Positions 25,112-33,642 of a stretch of 46,393 nucleotides of DNA are shown here, one piece after another. The position numbers were made by a program, and so were the translations under genes. How positions within the stretch are numbered: the first letter of the stretch is position 1; each line of letters starts with the position of its first letter. The DNA comes from JBFWVD01 sp050246915. Its GTDB lineage: Bacteria; Actinomycetota; Acidimicrobiia; Acidimicrobiales; Ilumatobacteraceae. Below the pieces are notes generated by a model. That model was not told the DNA's origin, ran no database searches, and saw only the letters and a program-made list of their open reading frames with translations. The DNA is taken from contig JBFWVD010000042.1 in the NCBI GenBank assembly GCA_050246915.1, positions 1 to 46,393 of the forward strand. Direction: 5' to 3'.

Positions 25112-26544
25112 CCGACGGGCTCCCCCAAGCCCGCGCCGAGACCGGAACTGGACATCGCGGAATCGGTATCGAACAGCTTGCGCTCGTTGCCGGTCAGCAC
25201 GGTTTGGACGACGGCGGTGCGGGCACCGATCTTCCAGATCGCCCGGCCTTGCACGAGCTGGCTCAGCCAGTCACGTTCGCGTTCGGAGAGGTCGAACATC
25301 TCGACGGCTGCGGCGATCTGCTCAGGTGGTTGGCGCAGCAGAACGCGGGTCTGGATGTCGGACAGGAGCCCGGCGGCGATCTTCGATGATGCGGTGCCGT
25401 CGTCGGCTTGTGCGGTGAGGTCGGAGGGGCGATGGCAGACGAGCACGGTGGCGACGCCGTAGGTGCGGGAGAGCTTGAGTGAGCCTTGGAGGTAGGCGGC
25501 TCCGTGGCGGACGGCGGCCCATGCTTCGTCGATCACTTGCACGGATCGTCGTTCGGGGCGACCGCGGAGTGCGCCGTTGAGCCAGTGGGTGGCGGCGACC
25601 ATCACCAGCGGCAGGGCTTCGCTGTTGGCGTACACGGCGGACAGGTCGAGCACGATGCCTGGTCCGTGGTCCCAGTCGACGTGGACGGTGGTGGGGCCGT
25701 CGAACATGCCGCGCAGTGTGCGCGAGCACAGTTTGTCGAGGGCGAAGGTGACCGGTGATGTGGCGCGGGCGAGTTCGAGTGGTGTGTGGCGTGAGAGACG
25801 GACGAGTTCGTCGGGTGGGTCGAGGATCTCGCGGTGCAGGTCGGCGAGCGTGAATGCCTGGTTGGAGCGGCATCGGGTCTCGATCCCCCACGAGAGCACC
25901 GCGTCTTCGAGCGGGGTCAGCTCGCGGGCGAGTACGCCGGCGACGAGTTGTGCGGCGAGGGTTTGGCGGGCGATGACGCTGTCGTCGTTCGAGGTGCTGC
26001 CGGGGTCCATCGGGTTGACCCGTGCTCCGCCTTCGCCGGGGAACAGTTTGATCACCGCCAACCCGAGGTCTGCGGCGACGGTCGAGTATTCGCCTTTGGG
26101 GTCGATGATCGCCAGGTAGCGGCCGGTGCCGTAGACGGCTTGCAGGCGTCGGATCAACGCCTTCACGGTCGCCGATTTGCCGAACCCGACGGAGCCCATC
26201 ACGATCATGTTCGGGTTGGTGAGGTGCCGTTGCTGGTAGAACTCGAACGGGTCGAAGTAGAACCCGCGGAACCCGCCGGTGACGTCGGAGCCGAGCAGCA
26301 CGCCTCGTTCCCCGAACCCGGCCGCGGTGTGGAACGGGTACACCGAGCGCAGGTGGGCGAGAGTCGATCGGGACCAGTCGACGGGCAGACCTGGGCCGCC
26401 TCCGAGTCGACTGACCGGCTTGTCATCAGGGTCACGGTGTGTTCTTGATCGGTCGGCTGGCCGTCGACCCTTGTGCGGGGTGGCGCGGCCGGTCACCTGC
26501 GATGGGCGCTGACGTTGCTTGCGGTGGCCGGCTGCTGCTGTCAC
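25108..26544 (-). CDS. VirB4-like conjugation ATPase
   Basis: A 478-residue ATPase that would power assembly of the secretion channel or pilus. Walker A is MGSVGFGKSATVK (K123) and Walker B is VQVIDEAWAAV near 350. VLVCHRPSDLTAQ and the C-terminal RAIWKIG strand follow as in VirB4/TraC proteins. The frame is open to 26670, but the GTG at 26544 overlaps the upstream stop (GTGA) and fits the operon's pattern. The N-terminal VirB4 domain is short here; the upstream SCO6880-like gene carries its counterpart, so the two together correspond to one classical VirB4. Confidence 0.85.
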   Translation of the reverse strand: MTAAAGHRKQRQRPSQVTGRATPHKGRRPADRSRTHRDPDDKPVSRLGGGPGLPVDWSRSTLAHLRSVYPFHTAAGFGERGVLLGSDVTGGFRGFYFDPFEFYQQRHLTNPNMIVMGSVGFGKSATVKALIRRLQAVYGTGRYLAIIDPKGEYSTVAADLGLAVIKLFPGEGGARVNPMDPGSTSNDDSVIARQTLAAQLVAGVLARELTPLEDAVLSWGIETRCRSNQAFTLADLHREILDPPDELVRLSRHTPLELARATSPVTFALDKLCSRTLRGMFDGPTTVHVDWDHGPGIVLDLSAVYANSEALPLVMVAATHWLNGALRGRPERRSVQVIDEAWAAVRHGAAYLQGSLKLSRTYGVATVLVCHRPSDLTAQADDGTASSKIAAGLLSDIQTRVLLRQPPEQIAAAVEMFDLSERERDWLSQLVQGRAIWKIGARTAVVQTVLTGNERKLFDTDSAMSSSGLGAGLGEPVG

Positions 26545-28031
26545 GTCCAGACCCCGCGTCGAACTGATCGGCCGAGGGGGAGCGAGGCGACCCATCCTTC
26601 GCCTTGGCGTGCGGCGAGGGGGCGGATGTCGAGCATCGATTGCGCGGCGTCCTGCTCGACTTGAGCGCACGCGTCGTCGAGTTCGTCGATCGTGGCGGCG
26701 GTGACCGTGAGCAGGCCGACGTGACGAAACTCCGGGTGCCCTGCAGCGAGTTCTTCTTCCCGCGTCTCGATGTCGGCGATACGGCGACGCTCGCGAGCGG
26801 TCGGCCGAAATCCTTTGCGTTGCTTCTCGTCGCGATCCGTCTCGAGCGAGGTGAGCTGCCGGTTGGCCGCACGGGCGGCGTGCACGATCGGCACCGGTTC
26901 CATGACGACGGTCAAGGTGCGTGTCTGTCCACCGCCGGTCAGCAGTGGGGCGAGCCAGTCGGCTGGCACGGGAAGCATCGGCCAGCTAACGATCCGGTAG
27001 GTGCGATGCACGGATGCGTCCACTCGTGCGTGAAACCAGTCGCACTCCACGGCCATCGGTCCCCACTCGGCCACACCCCGCCCGGCGATCGCGGCGAGCG
27101 ATCGCGGGACGGCGGCATGCTCACGGGTCGGGTCGGATCGAACCCTGATTGCTGTCGCCAACTCTGCCGGCGACAGTGGCGGCGACACCACCAGTCCCGC
27201 TGTCGACAGTCGGGCGGCCAGCAGGTCGACCTCACCTGAGAGCACCACGAGCGCCGCTGCAACCGTTGATGCTCCTCGCCGGGCGCGGACTCGACGAAGA
27301 TCGACCGTGACCGTGAGCAGCACATCGTGGGCGATCGTCGAACGGTCGAGCGTGTCGAGCAGATCGGCGTAGTCGGCACCCGCCGTGGTGGTGCTCGTGG
27401 GTCGGGTCGCTACGCCGGCGAGGAACTGGCGGTGCGTGCCGACACCGACCGGGTGCGCCCACTCCTGCCAGGTGACCCGGGTGACCGGGCATCGGTCGCG
27501 GGCGAGCGGACCGAGCGCTGCGCCCCACCCGGCAAGCATCCCGTCCTGTTCGAGCGCGCTCGACGCGGCGAAGCCATCACCGAGCACGCCGATCACCATC
27601 GAGACCGTCCCGGCCGTTCGGTCGCGCACCACACCGACGCTCGCTGTGCTGCCCGCCCAATCGACCGAGGTCTCGATCAACTCAAGCCCCACAAGCGCCG
27701 CTGGAAGGACATCGTCGAAACCCGAGCTGGCACCGATCAACGAGCGGCGCGCCCATACACCGCGTCCTCTCAGCCGTCGCAGCCCAAGTTGTGCTCCCGG
27801 GGCGGCGATGTCGTACAGCGGTGTGTGCCGCCAACGGCCGAACGACGCGACCGATGCGAGAGCCAGACCGCTGAGCCCGACGAAGGGCAACTCGATCATC
27901 AACGCCAACGCCAACCACAACATCCCGGCCACCAGCGGCGCGCCCTGGCGCAACGACAGCCCGAGCAGCATCCCACTGCGGGACGAGTCACCGAACCGAT
28001 AACGGGCGGCCTCGCGGGTTGTGCCGCTCAT
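26541..28031 (-). CDS. SCO6880-family type IV secretion membrane protein
   Basis: A 496-residue protein. Two close membrane helices lie at about 29-66 (PrgI/VirB3-like), followed by a cytoplasmic part resembling the N-terminal domain of VirB4. GTHRQFLAGVATRPT, DVLLTVTVDLRRVRARRG and RELTSLETDR-like segments, plus the EEELAAGHPEFRHVGLLTVTA stretch in the last 100 residues, are the usual actinobacterial signature. It overlaps both neighbours by 4 nt (ATGA upstream, GTGA downstream). It probably anchors the ATPase to the inner-membrane complex. Confidence 0.85.
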   Translation of the reverse strand: MSGTTREAARYRFGDSSRSGMLLGLSLRQGAPLVAGMLWLALALMIELPFVGLSGLALASVASFGRWRHTPLYDIAAPGAQLGLRRLRGRGVWARRSLIGASSGFDDVLPAALVGLELIETSVDWAGSTASVGVVRDRTAGTVSMVIGVLGDGFAASSALEQDGMLAGWGAALGPLARDRCPVTRVTWQEWAHPVGVGTHRQFLAGVATRPTSTTTAGADYADLLDTLDRSTIAHDVLLTVTVDLRRVRARRGASTVAAALVVLSGEVDLLAARLSTAGLVVSPPLSPAELATAIRVRSDPTREHAAVPRSLAAIAGRGVAEWGPMAVECDWFHARVDASVHRTYRIVSWPMLPVPADWLAPLLTGGGQTRTLTVVMEPVPIVHAARAANRQLTSLETDRDEKQRKGFRPTARERRRIADIETREEELAAGHPEFRHVGLLTVTAATIDELDDACAQVEQDAAQSMLDIRPLAARQGEGWVASLPLGRSVRRGVWT

Positions 28032-29227
28032 GCCGACGGCCCTCGCCGGTCGCCGGTCGGTTGGGTGTCACGCGACTCACCCGGTGGCGCGACCGTTGGC
28101 CCACTCGATGCAGGCTCTGATGTGGTCGCTGGCCGTGTCGCGACCGCCGAAGAAGATCCCGTCGCACCGTTCGATCCGCCCGGGCCTCCGGCGATCCCTC
28201 CGATGCTTTGGCCCGTCGTGCCGCCGGCATTCGAAGTCAACGGCATCGCCCGGGTCGCTACGGAAGCCCCCGCCGAGGCTCCCATCGACTTGACCATCAA
28301 GCCCATCTGCGCCGCCGTCATCGCCGACCGACCCCAGCCACCGGCAACGCCCGTGGCCGAGGTCCCGCCCTCGACGCTCGGCAGGAGCTTGAAGATGACC
28401 GCAGGGCTCAGACCTGCGATCGCGAAGCACGAGAACCCGGCGAGCATCGTCCCCAAGGCTGACGCCCCCGAGCTTGCGCCTGCGGTGCCCGGCGCCCCGG
28501 CGTTGGCGAGCAGTTTCGTGCCGACCACGAGTGTGATCGCGATCGCGGGCTTCGCCAACACCAGCGCGACCACGAGATGGATTAGCCGACGACCCGAGCC
28601 GCGCATCATCGGGGCAACCGACGTCGACCAGACGATCGGCGCGAACGCGGCGACGAGATACAGCATCGACGAGCGCATGAACAACACCACAGTCGTCACG
28701 AGCAAGCCGATCATCCCGAACAGCAACGCCAGCGGCCCGAGGAACGTCCCTGCCAACCCGCCCGACGAACCCATCGTGGCCGCCAGCCCGTCGAGTACCC
28801 GTTGGGCGTCGCCCCGACCGGCCTGCCACGCGACGTCGGCCAACACGTCGCCTCCTTGGATCATCACGTCCATCACCACGACGGTGAGGGCGGTGGCGAC
28901 GAGTGACTTCGGGCCTTCCTTCAACGCGTCGATGATCAGTTCCGGCCGTCCACCGAGACCGGCCTGGATCGCCGAGGCGAGCATCATCGCCACCGTGATC
29001 CCCACCGCCACTCCGGCGAGCGGGCGGATCAGGCCGTTCGTGAACCATGCCTCGGTGACCCGTGGTGTGGTGGCGGTGTCCAACACGTTCCAGACCCACT
29101 CCATCAACAGCAGCAGGCCGTTGGCGAACCAGGTGTAGATCCCCTGGATCACCTTGTCCCAGGCCCATCCGACGACGCCGCCGACGGCGTCGCCGAACAG
29201 GTCCAACGGATTCGGGAAGGGCCACAT
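28028..29227 (-). CDS. TrbL/VirB6-like polytopic channel protein
   Basis: A 399-residue membrane protein. The frame is open to 29407, but the ATG at 29227 lies 1 nt after the upstream stop and begins the natural N-terminus MWPFPNPLDLFGDAVGG. At least six membrane helices follow between residues 30 and 300, with the amphipathic DVMIQGGDVLADVAWQAGRG segment between them. The last 100 residues are Gly/Ser/Thr/Pro-rich and probably cytoplasmic or disordered. This layout is typical for TrbL-like proteins of actinobacterial T4SS. It should form part of the DNA channel. Confidence 0.82.
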   Translation of the reverse strand: MWPFPNPLDLFGDAVGGVVGWAWDKVIQGIYTWFANGLLLLMEWVWNVLDTATTPRVTEAWFTNGLIRPLAGVAVGITVAMMLASAIQAGLGGRPELIIDALKEGPKSLVATALTVVVMDVMIQGGDVLADVAWQAGRGDAQRVLDGLAATMGSSGGLAGTFLGPLALLFGMIGLLVTTVVLFMRSSMLYLVAAFAPIVWSTSVAPMMRGSGRRLIHLVVALVLAKPAIAITLVVGTKLLANAGAPGTAGASSGASALGTMLAGFSCFAIAGLSPAVIFKLLPSVEGGTSATGVAGGWGRSAMTAAQMGLMVKSMGASAGASVATRAMPLTSNAGGTTGQSIGGIAGGPGGSNGATGSSSAVATRPATTSEPASSGPTVAPPGESRDTQPTGDRRGPSA

Positions 29228-29228
29228 G

Positions 29229-29897
29229 TCAGCCCGCCTCGGTCGGGTCCCACGACAACGGAACCGCCACGGTCTCGGCCGAATCGACGATCCCTTCCGC
29301 GGGTGGAGACGGCGTTGGGCCGGGAGACGACGCCCACCCGTCGACCAGCCACACCCCGTCGTGTTGCACCATGTCGAGCGTGACAGTGCGCCACACCTGA
29401 CGGCCAAGGCCAGTACCCGGCGCGGCGATGATCAGCACCGACCACACCCGGACCTGCACACCATCCGCCGTCGCGGCGGCGGTCGATGTGATCGGCTGCT
29501 CACGCACGACCAGGTCGGCCAGGTCGACCTCGCGGCTGCCCAACTCGATCAGCATCGCGTCGATCGCCCGACCGGTCTCGTCCGCGAACGTCGGCCCGAA
29601 CGACCTGGTGGTGAACGTCTCGATCAGTTCCCGTCGGGAGATGAACCCTGCCGCAACGACCTCGCCCGTACGGCCCACGACCTTGATCGCGGCGACCTGC
29701 GCTTCGTCGATCGAGGCACTCGGCGCAGCGGCCACACCCGACCCGGTAGCTGATGGAGAGCTCGCCAAGGGTTCCGCGACTGGGGCAGAAGTGTTGCCAT
29801 CCGGTCCGGTATCGCCACTCCCAGCCCGGGCGACGATGACACCGACCAGCATCACCGTCACCAGCGCACCACCGAGTACCGCCATCGAACGAGGCAT
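29229..29897 (-). CDS. Bitopic T4SS protein in the VirB8/TcpC position
   Basis: A 222-residue protein with a single N-terminal membrane helix (MAVLGGALVTVMLVGVIV), a Ser/Pro/Ala linker and an extracytoplasmic domain. The domain has an alpha-plus-beta pattern (SRRELIETFTTRSFGP, then VQVRVWSVLIIAAPG, DMVQHDGVWLVDGW) that resembles the NTF2-like fold of VirB8 and TcpC. The ATG at 29897 follows the upstream stop by 2 nt. A longer open frame upstream is a shadow of the pilin gene. The VirB8 role rests on topology, domain pattern and place in the operon. Confidence 0.65.
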   Translation of the reverse strand: MPRSMAVLGGALVTVMLVGVIVARAGSGDTGPDGNTSAPVAEPLASSPSATGSGVAAAPSASIDEAQVAAIKVVGRTGEVVAAGFISRRELIETFTTRSFGPTFADETGRAIDAMLIELGSREVDLADLVVREQPITSTAAATADGVQVRVWSVLIIAAPGTGLGRQVWRTVTLDMVQHDGVWLVDGWASSPGPTPSPPAEGIVDSAETVAVPLSWDPTEAG

Positions 29898-29899
29898 CG

Positions 29900-30274
29900 T
29901 CAGCCGCCGGTCGCAGCGAACAGAGTCGTGACGATCGTCCACGCCAGTCCGGACAGGATCGCCGCGCCCATTCCGCCGAGCAGCCACTTGCGGCCCGCAG
30001 ACGATGCCGAGTAGTTGCTGCCGAAGTGGCCGACGCCCATCGTGATCGCCCCGATCAGCAGACCGGCCAGCGCGGCGGCCAAGCCACCCCACTTCAACCA
30101 GCCCAACAGCGACGTCATCAACGCCGCGCCCGGTGCCGACCCGTCGGCCGGCGGATTCGGAACCGCCGCCCAAACAGGCGAGGCCACCGCCGTGGTAGCG
30201 ATGGCCGACACGAGCACGGCGACGGTCAATCGGTGCATCGTTCGTCTCGTCGTGCGCCCTGTGTCGTGTGCCAT
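29900..30274 (-). CDS. VirB2/TrbC-like pilin, first gene of the T4SS operon
   Basis: A 124-residue protein. The ATG at 30274 has a strong GGAGGT site eight bases before it; longer upstream extension is not expected. A cleavable signal peptide ends near SPVWA. Two hydrophobic helices follow (GGLAAALAGLLIGAITMGVG and GGMGAAILSGLAWTIVTTLF), separated by a short polar loop with GRKW. This is the classic VirB2 layout. It is read divergently from the peptidoglycan hydrolase; the 142-nt gap should hold both promoters, though I see no consensus boxes. Confidence 0.8.
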   Translation of the reverse strand: MAHDTGRTTRRTMHRLTVAVLVSAIATTAVASPVWAAVPNPPADGSAPGAALMTSLLGWLKWGGLAAALAGLLIGAITMGVGHFGSNYSASSAGRKWLLGGMGAAILSGLAWTIVTTLFAATGG

Positions 30275-30416
30275 CGCAGTACCTCCGGAGGCGGGCCGGC
30301 CCCGGTGGCCAACCTCGCTCACCGGCTTGCCCCACCCCGTTGGCACCCCGACCGCGACACCGACGCCGAACCGAGGTCGTGCGCCGCGAACCGGTCGAGG
30401 GGTGGGGGCCGCTGGT

Positions 30417-31475
30417 GTGAAGTACTCCCTGTTGCTCGCATCACCGCTCGCCCTGCTCGCCGGTGTCGTCTCCATACCCGTGCTGCTCGCCAACGGCGAC
30501 CCGCCACCGTTCGTCGCCTGCGCACCCGATGCCGCGCAGATCGAGACGATCCTGGCGACGATCCGGAGCCTCGAATCAGGCGACAACTACCTAGCCACCA
30601 ACCCGGGCGCGAGCGCGTCGGGCGCGTACCAATTGATCGACTCCACATGGGCGAACTACGGCGGCTACGCCCGCGCACTGCTGGCGCCACCCGAAGTCCA
30701 AGACGCCAGAGCCGCCGAGATGGTCGGCGCGATCCTTGACCGCCACAACGACGTCACCGCAGTTCCGGTCGTCTGGTACATCGGCCACCTCCCGGCCTCG
30801 AGCAGTGCCGAGTGGGACACGGTCCCCGCACCAGAGGCCGGCAACCGGCTCACACCACGCCAATACCAGCAACGGTGGATGGACAAGTACACCGAACTCG
30901 GCGGCGCAGCGCCCCCCACGTCCGGACCGCCCGCGTCGACAACGAGTAGCTGCTTCGGAGGCGAGCCCGGCGAAGTACTGGCAGGCGATTGGGCGCTGCC
31001 AGGCCCACGCTCGATGATCGACGCCACCGTCAACCAACTCGACGACCCCCACCACGACTACCCCGCCTGGGACTGGATCATCCCAGCCGGCACCCCGATC
31101 TACGCCGTCCGCTCCGGCACGGTCGCCACCGTCTCAGCCTGGCCCTACAACTGGTGGGAACAAGGCTGCACCACCCGAGGCGTCAACGGCTGCGCCCCCT
31201 GCGGCATCGGCCTCACCATCGTCGACGACCTCGGCACCCGCTGGACCTACTGCCACGGCAGCAACCTCCACGTCACCCGCGGCAGCCACGTCGAAGCAGG
31301 AACCCTCATCCTCACCTCCGGCAACACCGGCCGCTCCGGCACCCCCCACCTCCATCTCGAGATCCGAACCCCCGACGGCATCCAACACTGCCCACAACCG
31401 CTCGTCGACAGCCTCTACCGCGACGGCGTCGGGCTCGATCCACGTTCGCTCACAACAACCGGGTGCAGCTTCTAG
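30417..31475 (+). CDS. Two-domain peptidoglycan hydrolase (transglycosylase-like plus M23 peptidase)
   Basis: A 352-residue exported protein with an N-terminal membrane or signal helix (YSLLLASPLALLAGVVSIPV). A lysozyme/Rpf-like transglycosylase domain covers about 40-160, with SLESGDNY (likely catalytic E53), ASASGAYQLIDSTW and a QDARAAEM helix. An M23/LytM endopeptidase domain covers about 210-330, with HHDYPAWDW and GTPHLHLEIRTPDG (H311/H313). The GTG start at 30417 has GAGGGG upstream; the open frame before it is probably not used. It would open the cell wall for the T4SS, a VirB1-like role. Several Cys residues around residues 245-270 suggest disulfides. Confidence 0.88.
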   Translation: MKYSLLLASPLALLAGVVSIPVLLANGDPPPFVACAPDAAQIETILATIRSLESGDNYLATNPGASASGAYQLIDSTWANYGGYARALLAPPEVQDARAAEMVGAILDRHNDVTAVPVVWYIGHLPASSSAEWDTVPAPEAGNRLTPRQYQQRWMDKYTELGGAAPPTSGPPASTTSSCFGGEPGEVLAGDWALPGPRSMIDATVNQLDDPHHDYPAWDWIIPAGTPIYAVRSGTVATVSAWPYNWWEQGCTTRGVNGCAPCGIGLTIVDDLGTRWTYCHGSNLHVTRGSHVEAGTLILTSGNTGRSGTPHLHLEIRTPDGIQHCPQPLVDSLYRDGVGLDPRSLTTTGCSF

Positions 31476-31537
31476 TCGTGCTTGGAATCGGAAGTGTCAG
31501 GTCGTGATGGTGGCAACTCGCCCCGCGGCGCTGAGGG

Positions 31538-32416
31538 TCAGGCCCGATTCGTGCTGGGCGTGGCGTCGGTTTGCGCGTGAGTTGCTGCCCAGCTGGCGAG
31601 GATTCGGAGCGCTTCGTCGGCTGGTGAACCCGCTGGTGCGCTGAAGGTGACGATCGACAAACCGGGATCGGCGGTGAGGTCCATTACTTCGTACGAGAGG
31701 TGGATGTCGCCGACGACGGGGTGGCGGAGGTGTTTGAGTCCGGTGCGGTGAAGCTTGACGTCATGGGCTGCCCAACGAATCCGGAAGGCGTCGCTGCGAG
31801 TCGACAGCTCGCCAATCAGGTCGCTGAGATCGCGGTCGTGTGGGTCGCGACCCGCTTCAATGCGCAGCATCGCGACCGTGTCATCGGCAGCCTGTTCCCA
31901 CTCGCCCCACAGGTCGTGTGATCGTGGATCGAAGAACGTGAACCGGGCCAGATTGACCGACCGCTGTCCATCGGCGAACACCGGCGCGTAGAGCGCCCGC
32001 CCGAGCGGGTTGGTAGCGAGCACATCAAGACGGCCGTTCTTCACATAGGCGGGCACGTCGACCATTAACTCGAGCAGACGAGCGACGTTCGGTCTGACTT
32101 GCACCGTGGACGTGCGTCGTCGGCGCGTCGGTGGACCGGCGGCACGAGCGAGATCGAACAAGTGCTGCCGCTCTGCCTCGTCGAGCTGTAGCGCACGGGC
32201 CAAGGCGTCGAGCACGCTCTCGGACGCTCCGCTGAGGTTGCCTCGTTCGAGCTGCGCGTAGTACTCGACGCTGACCCCTGCCAGATCGGCAACCTCGCTG
32301 CGACGCAAACCTGCAACGCGACGGTTCCGGCCGTAGTGCGCCAGCCCCGCCTGCTCAGGCGTGATCTTGGCGCGACGGGAACTGAGGAACGCCTTGGCCT
32401 CATCGCGATTGGTCAC
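31538..32416 (-). CDS. XRE-type regulator with MmyB-like ligand-binding domain
   Basis: A 292-residue regulator. The helix-turn-helix lies at about 30-75 (RRVAGLRRSEVADLAGVS, then YYAQLERGNL), followed by a linker. The C-terminal MmyB-like domain contains VDVPAYVKNGRLDVLATN and VNLARFTFFDPRSHDLW, and its HPVVGDIHLSYEVMDL end is highly characteristic. Such proteins usually sense a small hydrophobic molecule. The start is a GTG at 32416. It is divergent from the aldo/keto reductase gene, which is its likely target. The pair looks like metabolic cargo, not part of transfer. Confidence 0.9.
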   Translation of the reverse strand: MTNRDEAKAFLSSRRAKITPEQAGLAHYGRNRRVAGLRRSEVADLAGVSVEYYAQLERGNLSGASESVLDALARALQLDEAERQHLFDLARAAGPPTRRRRTSTVQVRPNVARLLELMVDVPAYVKNGRLDVLATNPLGRALYAPVFADGQRSVNLARFTFFDPRSHDLWGEWEQAADDTVAMLRIEAGRDPHDRDLSDLIGELSTRSDAFRIRWAAHDVKLHRTGLKHLRHPVVGDIHLSYEVMDLTADPGLSIVTFSAPAGSPADEALRILASWAATHAQTDATPSTNRA

Positions 32417-32541
32417 GCCCTCAGGCTAGACGCGGCATTCGGCGTCAACGGTGGGCTGCCAGTACACCCTTCGACAGCGCCTTGTTGGTTGCCGCCGGGA
32501 CGGGTTGGCTGAAGCTCACCCAACAGCACAAGGAGTTCGAA

Positions 32542-33522
32542 ATGAAGCATGTATCAATCGGCGGACTGGACGTTTCCCGCATCGGGCTCGGCGCGATGAC
32601 GATGGCCGGCATGTACACCACCGGCGGAGGCCTCGACGACGACGAGTCGATCCGCACCATCCACCGAGCGCTCGCCCTCGGTGTCACCCACATCGACACC
32701 GCCGAGATCTACGGCCCGTTCCACAGTGAGGAACTCGTCGGCCGGGCGATCAAGGGCCGACGCGACGATGTCGTGATCGCGACCAAGTTCGGGTTCGTGT
32801 CCCACGACGGACGTGGACCGGGCGTCATCAACAGCAGCGCCGCCAATGTACGTGCCGCCGTCGAAGGCTCGCTCACCCGCCTCGGCACCGACCACATCGA
32901 CCTCTACTACCAACACCGCGTCGATCCGAACACCCCAATCGAAGAGACCATCGGCGCCCTCGCAGAGTTGGTAGCCGAGGGCAAGGTCAACCACATCGGA
33001 CTGTCCGAAGCGAGCCCGACCACGATCCGCCGCGCTCACGCAGTGCACCCGATCGCCGCATTGCAGACCGAGTACTCCCTGTGGACCCGCGACCCCGAGG
33101 CCGAACTGCTGCCGCTGCTGCGCCTGCTCGGTATCGGCTTCGTGCCCTACTCGCCGCTCGGCCACGGATTCCTCACCGGTCAGATCCGCAGCGCCGACGA
33201 CATCCCCGACGATGACTGGCGCAAGAGCAACCCCCGCTTCATCGGTGAGAACCTGCAACGCAATCTCCGCATCGTTGACGAGGTCCAATCGATCGCCACC
33301 GAGGCCGAGGCCACCACCGCACAGATTGCGATCGCCTGGCTCCTGGCCCAAGGCAATGACATCGCGCCAATCCCCGGCACCCGGCGCGTCGCACGAGTCG
33401 AAGAGAACACGGCCGCCGACGCCATCGAACTGACCACCGACCAACTCGACCGTCTCAACCGCCTCACCCCAGCCGCCGGGGCCCGCCACGACGAGACAAG
33501 CATGGCGGCTATCGACCGCTGA
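32542..33522 (+). CDS. Aldo/keto reductase
   Basis: A 326-residue NADPH-dependent oxidoreductase of the AKR superfamily. The ATG at 32542 has AAGGAG at good spacing; the frame upstream to 32482 is not used. Visible motifs are HIDTAEIYGP (catalytic Asp and Tyr), then the Lys of VIATKFGF, GTDHIDLYYQHRVDPNTPIE and KVNHIGLSEAS. IAPIPGTRRVARVEENTAA is the cofactor-binding end. Length and order are those of the AKR11/13-like group. The substrate cannot be told from sequence. It is divergent from the MmyB-like regulator. Confidence 0.93.
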   Translation: MKHVSIGGLDVSRIGLGAMTMAGMYTTGGGLDDDESIRTIHRALALGVTHIDTAEIYGPFHSEELVGRAIKGRRDDVVIATKFGFVSHDGRGPGVINSSAANVRAAVEGSLTRLGTDHIDLYYQHRVDPNTPIEETIGALAELVAEGKVNHIGLSEASPTTIRRAHAVHPIAALQTEYSLWTRDPEAELLPLLRLLGIGFVPYSPLGHGFLTGQIRSADDIPDDDWRKSNPRFIGENLQRNLRIVDEVQSIATEAEATTAQIAIAWLLAQGNDIAPIPGTRRVARVEENTAADAIELTTDQLDRLNRLTPAAGARHDETSMAAIDR

Positions 33523-33553
33523 CGTCGCAGGCCGCGTCCACCGCACGGATCGC

Positions 33554-33576
33554 CAGTCCCGGACTCGCCGGGACTG
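33554..33576. terminator. Terminator-like hairpin between convergent genes
   Basis: CAGTCCCGG (33554-33562) and CCGGGACTG (33568-33576) form a perfect 9-bp stem with a 5-nt loop. It lies between the ends of the aldo/keto reductase (33522) and the Tad-operon distal gene (33643), so it could stop both. There is no T-tract. Confidence 0.6.
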
Positions 33577-33642
33577 CCACCAACCGATTCCCGACATGCG
33601 GTGATCCGCCTCCCGGCCAAGCCAAACACGAAGCGAGTCCGA

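Noticed and set aside
27327..29138. A 603-codon plus-strand frame across the SCO6880-like and TrbL-like genes.
   Set aside because: It is antisense to two genes with good motifs and coupled starts, and is rich in Pro/Ala/Thr/Arg as expected for a shadow.
33587..33594. ATTCCCGA in the gap before the LysM/BTAD gene's end.
   Set aside because: It is a single, imperfect unit located at the 3' ends of two genes, so a link to the GGGAAC arrays is not supported.
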